DNA of 10,534 nt, taken from contig CALFXN010000616.1 of the NCBI GenBank assembly GCA_937957815.1, positions 1 to 10,534 of the forward strand, in the 5' to 3' direction. The notes under the pieces were generated by a model, which had not been told where the DNA came from, did not search any database, and worked only from the letters and a program-made list of their open reading frames with translations. Of the stretch, positions 6,816 through 10,534 are shown one piece after another (position 1 is the first letter of the stretch; each line of letters starts with the position of its first letter). This DNA comes from an uncultured Synergistales bacterium. Its GTDB lineage: Bacteria; Synergistota; Synergistia; Synergistales; Aminobacteriaceae. The translations under genes were made by a program, and so were the position numbers.

Positions 6816-7037
6816 ATGTGTCTTGCCGTTCCGTACACAGTGGAAACCATCACCGGCGATCGTCTCTGCGTCGCCCGGGCCGGTTCGGTCCGGACCGAAA
6901 TCAGGACGGATCTCGTCGGTGCCCTTGATGTGGGCGACGTCGTTCTCGTCCATGCGGGGTTCGCCATAGAACGCCTCGAGGAAAGAGATTCCGAGGAACT
7001 CCTTCGTCTTTTCGACGAAATCCGCGCGAAGGCATAG
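6816..7037 (+). CDS. hypC: Hydrogenase maturation chaperone HypC
   Basis: HypC binds HypD and carries the Fe(CN)2CO unit to the large subunit of [NiFe] hydrogenase. The ATG at 6816 follows GGGAGGG and gives the invariant N-terminus MCLAVP, whose Cys2 is the iron and HypD contact once Met1 is removed. VGDVVLVHAGFAIERL (39-54) is the second family signature. The product is 73 residues, normal for HypC/HybG, with a small beta-barrel followed by a C-terminal helix. It begins the operon hypC-hypD-hypE, with 9 nt before hypD. Confidence 0.97.
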   Translation: MCLAVPYTVETITGDRLCVARAGSVRTEIRTDLVGALDVGDVVLVHAGFAIERLEERDSEELLRLFDEIRAKA

Positions 7038-7046
7038 GCGACTCCG

Positions 7047-8138
7047 GTGAGACCGCATCCGTCCGCGGAGGACATTCTTCTCACCCTCCGGAAGTATTCG
7101 CACCTCCCGCTGAAGATCATGGAGGTCTGCGGAACCCATACGGTTTCCGCGTTCCGTTCGGGAGTGCGTTCCGTCCTGCCCGAGAGGTTCAGGCTGCTCT
7201 CGGGACCGGGGTGTCCCGTATGCGTCACGTCGCAGGGCCAGATAGACAGCGCGGTCTCCCTGGCGGATATTCCGGATTCCGTCATTCTGACCTACGGCGA
7301 CATGCTTCGCGTGCCCGGGTCGCGCGGCTCGCTCGCCGACGCCCGCGCGAGGGGGCGCGATGTCCGTGTCGTCACGAGCGCCATGGACGCGCTTTCGATT
7401 GCCGCGTCTTCCCCGGAGAGACATGTCGTCTTCCTCGCGGCCGGCTTCGAGACGACGGCTCCGGCGACCGCCGCGATGCTCTCCGCGGCATCGGAACGCC
7501 ACATCGACAATCTGTCCGTTTTCTGCCTTCACAAAAGGACGCCGCCCGCAGTCCGCGCGCTTCTCGACGACAGGGATCTCGGCATCGACGCCCTTATCCT
7601 GCCCGGGCACGTCTGCGTCATCCTCGGACACGAGCCGTTCGCCTTCGTCGCCGCCGCCTGTGGGCGTCCCTGCGTCGTCGCCGGTTTCTCTGCGGATTCC
7701 ATCCTGCTCGCCGTTCTCGACCTCGCGATCCAGGTATCGAACGGTTCTGCGGAACTTCATTCCGTCTATCCGGAAGCCGTCAGGCCGGAAGGAAACGAAC
7801 GGGCTCTCGCCCTCCTCGACACCGTTTTCGTCCCGTGCGACACGACGTGGCGCGGCCTCGGCCGGATTCCGGGTTCGGGGTTCCGTCTTTCGCCGGCGTT
7901 CGAATCGTTCGACGCCGCTTCTCGACTCGGCCTGTCCGCTTCCGAGCCGCCCGAACCGCCGGGGTGCCGGTGCGGCGACATTCTGCGCGGACGCATCACG
8001 CCGCCGGAGTGTCCGCTCTTCCGGAACGCCTGCACCCCGACGGCGCCGGTCGGCCCCTGTATGGTGTCGAGCGAAGGGACGTGCGGGGCATATTTCCGCT
8101 TCCACGAAGGGAGGTCCGTCTCGTGGGAGACTATCTGA
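7047..8138 (+). CDS. hypD: Hydrogenase maturation iron-sulfur protein HypD
   Basis: HypD is the scaffold and redox partner on which, with HypC, the Fe(CN)2CO group is assembled. The 363-residue product has the three essential cysteines in KIMEVCGTHT (Cys28) and GPGCPVC (Cys56, Cys59). Further signatures are TYGDMLRVPGS (82-92), FLAAGFETTAPA (129-140) and LILPGHVCVILG (183-194). A C-terminal cysteine-rich region with Cys at 307, 309, 322, 329, 338 and 346 includes the [4Fe-4S] ligands and PVGPCMVSSEGTCGAYFRF (334-352). The start is GTG with a poor ribosome binding site 9 nt after hypC, suggesting translation coupled to hypC. The end overlaps hypE by 16 nt. Length is close to the E. coli protein (373 aa). 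Confidence 0.97.
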   Translation: MRPHPSAEDILLTLRKYSHLPLKIMEVCGTHTVSAFRSGVRSVLPERFRLLSGPGCPVCVTSQGQIDSAVSLADIPDSVILTYGDMLRVPGSRGSLADARARGRDVRVVTSAMDALSIAASSPERHVVFLAAGFETTAPATAAMLSAASERHIDNLSVFCLHKRTPPAVRALLDDRDLGIDALILPGHVCVILGHEPFAFVAAACGRPCVVAGFSADSILLAVLDLAIQVSNGSAELHSVYPEAVRPEGNERALALLDTVFVPCDTTWRGLGRIPGSGFRLSPAFESFDAASRLGLSASEPPEPPGCRCGDILRGRITPPECPLFRNACTPTAPVGPCMVSSEGTCGAYFRFHEGRSVSWETI

Positions 8139-9115
8139 CGCTCGGACACGGAAGCGGCGGACGCTTGACGAACGATCTCGTCCGCCGGATCGCCGCGGAA
8201 TTCCCCTCTTTCGGATCCGCGCAATCCTTCGAGGACTGCGCCTACCTCCCGGGAGGATTCGCCGTCACGCTCGACGGCTTCACCGTCTCCCCCCGCGTCT
8301 TTCCAGGAGGGGATATCGGCAAGCTCTCGGTCTGCGGCAGCGTCAACGACCTCGCCGTAAGAGGCGTCCGCCCCGAATGGATCGCCCTCGGCCTCGTCCT
8401 CGAGGAGGGGGTCCGCGAGGAGGAGATCCTCGGGTATATGCGAAGTGCCGCGGGCGTCTGTTCGGAACTCGGGATCGCGCTCGTATGCGGCGACACGAAG
8501 GTCGTTCCGCGCGGGACCGCGGATGGACTCTTCGTCACGACGTGCGCGACCGGACGCAGAGTCTCGGAACGGGATCTCGGAATGAACGCGCTGCGTCCCG
8601 GGGACCATATCATCGTGTCGCGGCCGTTCGGACGCCACGGAGCCACCATTGCCGCGCAGCGCTTCGGCCTCGACGTCCCCGGACTCGCGAGCGACTGCGC
8701 GCCGCTCTGGGAACCTGCCAGCTCGCTTCTTGACATCGCCGGACTCCGGTGCATGCGGGACTGCACGCGCGGCGGCATGGGAACCGTCCTGTGCGAATGG
8801 GCCGAGGGCGCGCGCCTGGGCATCGAGATCCGGGAGAACGATCTTCCGTCCGATCCGGATGTCCTCTCCGTCTGCGATATCCTGGGGTACGATCCTCTGT
8901 ATCTGGCCTGCGAGGGGTGCATGGTCGTCGCGGTCGGGGCGGCGGAAGCCGAAACGGTCCTTTCGCGGCTCGCGGCGTTCCCGTCGTGCGACGGGGCGGC
9001 CGACATCGGCGTCGCCACGGAGGGACATCCCGGCATCGTCGGCATACGGACAGCCATCGGCGGACACCGCGTCGTCGATATGCCCGTGGGGGAGATCCTT
9101 CCCCGGATCTGCTGA
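8123..9115 (+). CDS. hypE: Hydrogenase maturation protein HypE, cysteine-rich variant
   Basis: HypE dehydrates the carbamoyl group received from HypF on its C-terminal cysteine to thiocyanate, the cyanide source for the [NiFe] centre. The GTG at 8123 is set by AAGGGAGG with 8-nt spacing and by the family start LGHGSGG (7-13). The 330-residue protein shows PGGDIGKL (61-68), CGSVNDLAV (71-79), CGDTKVV (122-128), MRDCTRGGMG (211-220), LGYDPLY (254-260) and the canonical tail LPRIC, with Cys330 the thiocarboxamide carrier. Departures from E. coli HypE: GDHG is GRHG here (170-173), DATRGG is DCTRGG, and ANEGK is ACEGC, creating a C-x2-C pair (Cys263, Cys266). The essential Glu of that last motif (Glu264) is kept. 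The protein has 14 cysteines in all. It overlaps hypD by 16 nt and ends the operon. Confidence 0.96.
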   Translation: MGDYLTLGHGSGGRLTNDLVRRIAAEFPSFGSAQSFEDCAYLPGGFAVTLDGFTVSPRVFPGGDIGKLSVCGSVNDLAVRGVRPEWIALGLVLEEGVREEEILGYMRSAAGVCSELGIALVCGDTKVVPRGTADGLFVTTCATGRRVSERDLGMNALRPGDHIIVSRPFGRHGATIAAQRFGLDVPGLASDCAPLWEPASSLLDIAGLRCMRDCTRGGMGTVLCEWAEGARLGIEIRENDLPSDPDVLSVCDILGYDPLYLACEGCMVVAVGAAEAETVLSRLAAFPSCDGAADIGVATEGHPGIVGIRTAIGGHRVVDMPVGEILPRIC

Positions 9116-9138
9116 AGCGGCGCCCACCGGCAAAGACC

Positions 9139-9173
9139 CGGAGGGCCGGTCTGTTGTTCCGACCGGCCCTCCG
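9139..9173. terminator. Hairpin between convergent hypE and ymdB
   Basis: CGGAGGGCCGGTC (9139-9151) pairs perfectly with GACCGGCCCTCCG (9161-9173) around a 9-nt loop, a 13-bp GC-rich stem. It sits 23 nt after the hypE stop and 16 nt past the ymdB stop. Neither side has a true T-run, so it may act as a 3'-end stabilising or pausing structure more than as a classical terminator. Confidence 0.6.
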
Positions 9174-9189
9174 CGACATTCGGTTTCGG

Positions 9190-9996
9190 TCACGCGTGAG
9201 TTTCGTGCCCGTTCGTTCCCTCTCCAACGACATAGCGGACGCGCTCGATCGAACAGGCGCGCCCCGATTCGTCGTCGATCTCCAGAAAGACGCCCTCGAG
9301 CCGGACACCCGTATCCGCCACTTCGAACCGGCTCGGCATTCCGGTCAGAAACCGGGGCAGGACGCATTCCGCTTTCATCCCGATGACACCGCCATGCCCT
9401 CCCGTCATTCCCGTGTCGCTGATGTACGCGGTTCCGCCCGGAAGTACTTCCTCGTCGGCCGTCTGGACATGCGTGTGCGTTCCGAGGACTGCCGAGACGC
9501 GTCCGTCGAGATAAAGCCCCATCGCGCGCTTTTCGGATGTCGCTTCCGCGTGGAAATCCACGAGGATACACGGATCCCCGATCGTCCGGAGAATCTCGTC
9601 CGCGCCCCTGAACGGACAGTCGAGGGGCGGCATGAACACCCGTCCCTGAAGGTTGAGAACAACGAGCGTCTTTCCGTTCCTGTCGAGGCGCATGACACCC
9701 TGTCCGGGACATGCCGGAGGGTAGTTCGCGGGACGTATCACCCTTGCCGATTCGGAAAGGTGCGGGACGAATTCCGACTTGTCCCAGATATGATTCCCCG
9801 ACGTGACTCCGTCGACGCCGAGAGAAAAAAGGTCCTCGAGAATCCTGACCGTCAGACCCCGGCCGGCCGCCGCGTTTTCGCCGTTCACGACCAGAAAATC
9901 GGGGTCTCCGTACTTCTTCCGCAGAAACGGTAATCCTTCGGCGAGGCATTCCCTGCCGGGACGCCCCACGATGTCGCTGACGAACAGAACCCGCAT
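9190..9996 (-). CDS. ymdB: YmdB-family metallophosphoesterase
   Basis: Proteins of this family are dinuclear-metal phosphoesterases; B. subtilis YmdB hydrolyses cyclic nucleotides such as 2',3'-cAMP and affects the switch between motility and biofilm. The 268-residue product has the expected metal and catalytic residues: Asp8 in VSDIVGRPGR, Glu40 and Asn41 in VVNGENAAAGRG, Asn68 and His69 in TSGNHIWD, His149 in LVDFHAEATSEK, and His174 and His176 in GTHTHVQTADE. Length and motif order are normal and no signal peptide is seen. The ATG lies 13 nt after the rny stop with only a weak, closely placed AGGA, so expression probably depends on read-through from rny. The rny-ymdB order is common in Bacillota and related lineages. 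Confidence 0.95.
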   Translation of the reverse strand: MRVLFVSDIVGRPGRECLAEGLPFLRKKYGDPDFLVVNGENAAAGRGLTVRILEDLFSLGVDGVTSGNHIWDKSEFVPHLSESARVIRPANYPPACPGQGVMRLDRNGKTLVVLNLQGRVFMPPLDCPFRGADEILRTIGDPCILVDFHAEATSEKRAMGLYLDGRVSAVLGTHTHVQTADEEVLPGGTAYISDTGMTGGHGGVIGMKAECVLPRFLTGMPSRFEVADTGVRLEGVFLEIDDESGRACSIERVRYVVGEGTNGHETHA

Positions 9997-10009
9997 CGTC
10001 CTGGAGACG

Positions 10010-10534
10010 CTATTTCGCGTATTCCGTCGCGCGGGTTTCCCGACTCACGGTCACTTTGATCTGCCCGGGATATTTCATCTCGTCCTCGATCTTGCGCGCG
10101 ATGTCGAAAGCCAGCTTGTGAACGAGACCGTCGTCCGTCACGTTCGGAGAGACGACCACGCGGACCTCGCGGCCGGCCTGGATCGCGTAGGCCTTGCTGA
10201 CGCCGTTGAACGACTTCGCGAGGTCTTCGAGCTTCTCGAGACGGCGAACGTACGCGTCGAGGCTTTCGCGTCTCGCTCCGGGTCGCGACGCGCTCGCCGC
10301 GTCGGCGGCCGCGATGATGACGTCGTAGACGCTCTGCTGTTCAACATCCTCGTGGTGCGACGCGATCGCGTTGATGACGCTCGACGATTCGTTGAAGCGC
10401 TTCGCGAGGTCGGCCCCGATCACCGCGTGCGGTCCCTCGACCTGGTGATCGACCGCCTCTCCGATATCGTGCAGCAAGCCGGCCCGCCGCGCCAGTTCTT
10501 CGCCCAGTCCGAGTTCCGCGGCGATGATCCCGGC
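10010..10534 (-). CDS. rny: Ribonuclease Y, C-terminal part (cut by window edge)
   Basis: RNase Y is the membrane-anchored endonuclease that starts mRNA decay in many Gram-positive and related bacteria. Only the last 174 residues are present; the membrane anchor, coiled coil, KH domain and start lie beyond the window. The visible part holds the His-Asp of the HD domain in [25 protein letters not shown], the later metal-binding region [18 protein letters not shown], and the conserved tail [20 protein letters not shown], which matches B. subtilis RNase Y closely. One change is notable: the usual HDIGK is HDIGE here. ymdB follows 13 nt downstream in the same direction. Confidence 0.96.
   Translation of the reverse strand, partial: AGIIAAELGLGEELARRAGLLHDIGEAVDHQVEGPHAVIGADLAKRFNESSSVINAIASHHEDVEQQSVYDVIIAAADAASASRPGARRESLDAYVRRLEKLEDLAKSFNGVSKAYAIQAGREVRVVVSPNVTDDGLVHKLAFDIARKIEDEMKYPGQIKVTVSRETRATEYAK

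Noticed and set aside
6699..8105. A 468-codon minus-strand open frame opposite hypC and hypD
   Set aside because: Antisense to two clear hyp genes, with biased Arg/Glu/Gly composition and no family features.
7766..9949. A 727-codon open frame on the minus strand opposite hypD, hypE and into ymdB
   Set aside because: It is antisense or out of frame to well-recognised genes, is rich in Arg and Gly, and is expected where third codon positions are strongly GC-biased.

Overview
The window is GC-rich, densely packed bacterial chromosome with no mobile element, CRISPR array, tRNA or rRNA visible. Gene content (HypC-HypD-HypE hydrogenase maturation proteins, an 11-helix NSS sodium symporter, RNase Y followed by YmdB, an FMN nitroreductase) suggests a fermentative or otherwise hydrogen-metabolising, probably anaerobic bacterium. 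The rny-ymdB order and the NSS transporter would fit Synergistota or a Bacillota-like lineage, but this placement is tentative and rests on gene content alone. Several starts are GTG, and most genes have GGAGG-type ribosome binding sites.

Layout from left to right. (1) The C-terminal end of a possible upstream gene (to base 64), then a promoter and a 420-residue cytosolic protein that I cannot assign to a family (197-1459, +). (2) Convergent to it across a GC-rich hairpin is a secreted protein of the alginate-lyase fold whose catalytic residues seem to be replaced (1542-2846, -). (3) Divergent from that, with apparently overlapping promoters, is a tightly coupled + strand operon: a four-helix SMR/EamA-like membrane protein, MutY adenine glycosylase and a nitroreductase (3044-5074). 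The MutY frame runs 125 nt into the nitroreductase gene. (4) A strong bidirectional terminator separates this operon from a convergent NSS amino-acid symporter (5236-6564, -). (5) A 251-nt intergenic region leads into the + strand hypC-hypD-hypE operon (6816-9115). (6) A third hairpin separates hypE from the convergent rny-ymdB pair (9190-10534, -); rny is cut by the window edge.

HypC, HypD and HypE together build and deliver the Fe(CN)2CO unit of [NiFe] hydrogenases: HypE makes the thiocyanate that becomes cyanide, and the HypC-HypD complex carries the iron. HypF, HypA, HypB and the hydrogenase itself are not in the window. RNase Y and YmdB act in RNA turnover and signalling. MutY removes adenine mispaired with 8-oxoguanine. 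I did not find a clear novel multi-gene system. The points most worth a second look are the unassigned 420-residue protein, the apparently catalytically dead lyase-fold protein, the MutY read-in to its neighbour, the cysteine-rich HypE variant and the SMR-like protein lacking its membrane glutamate.
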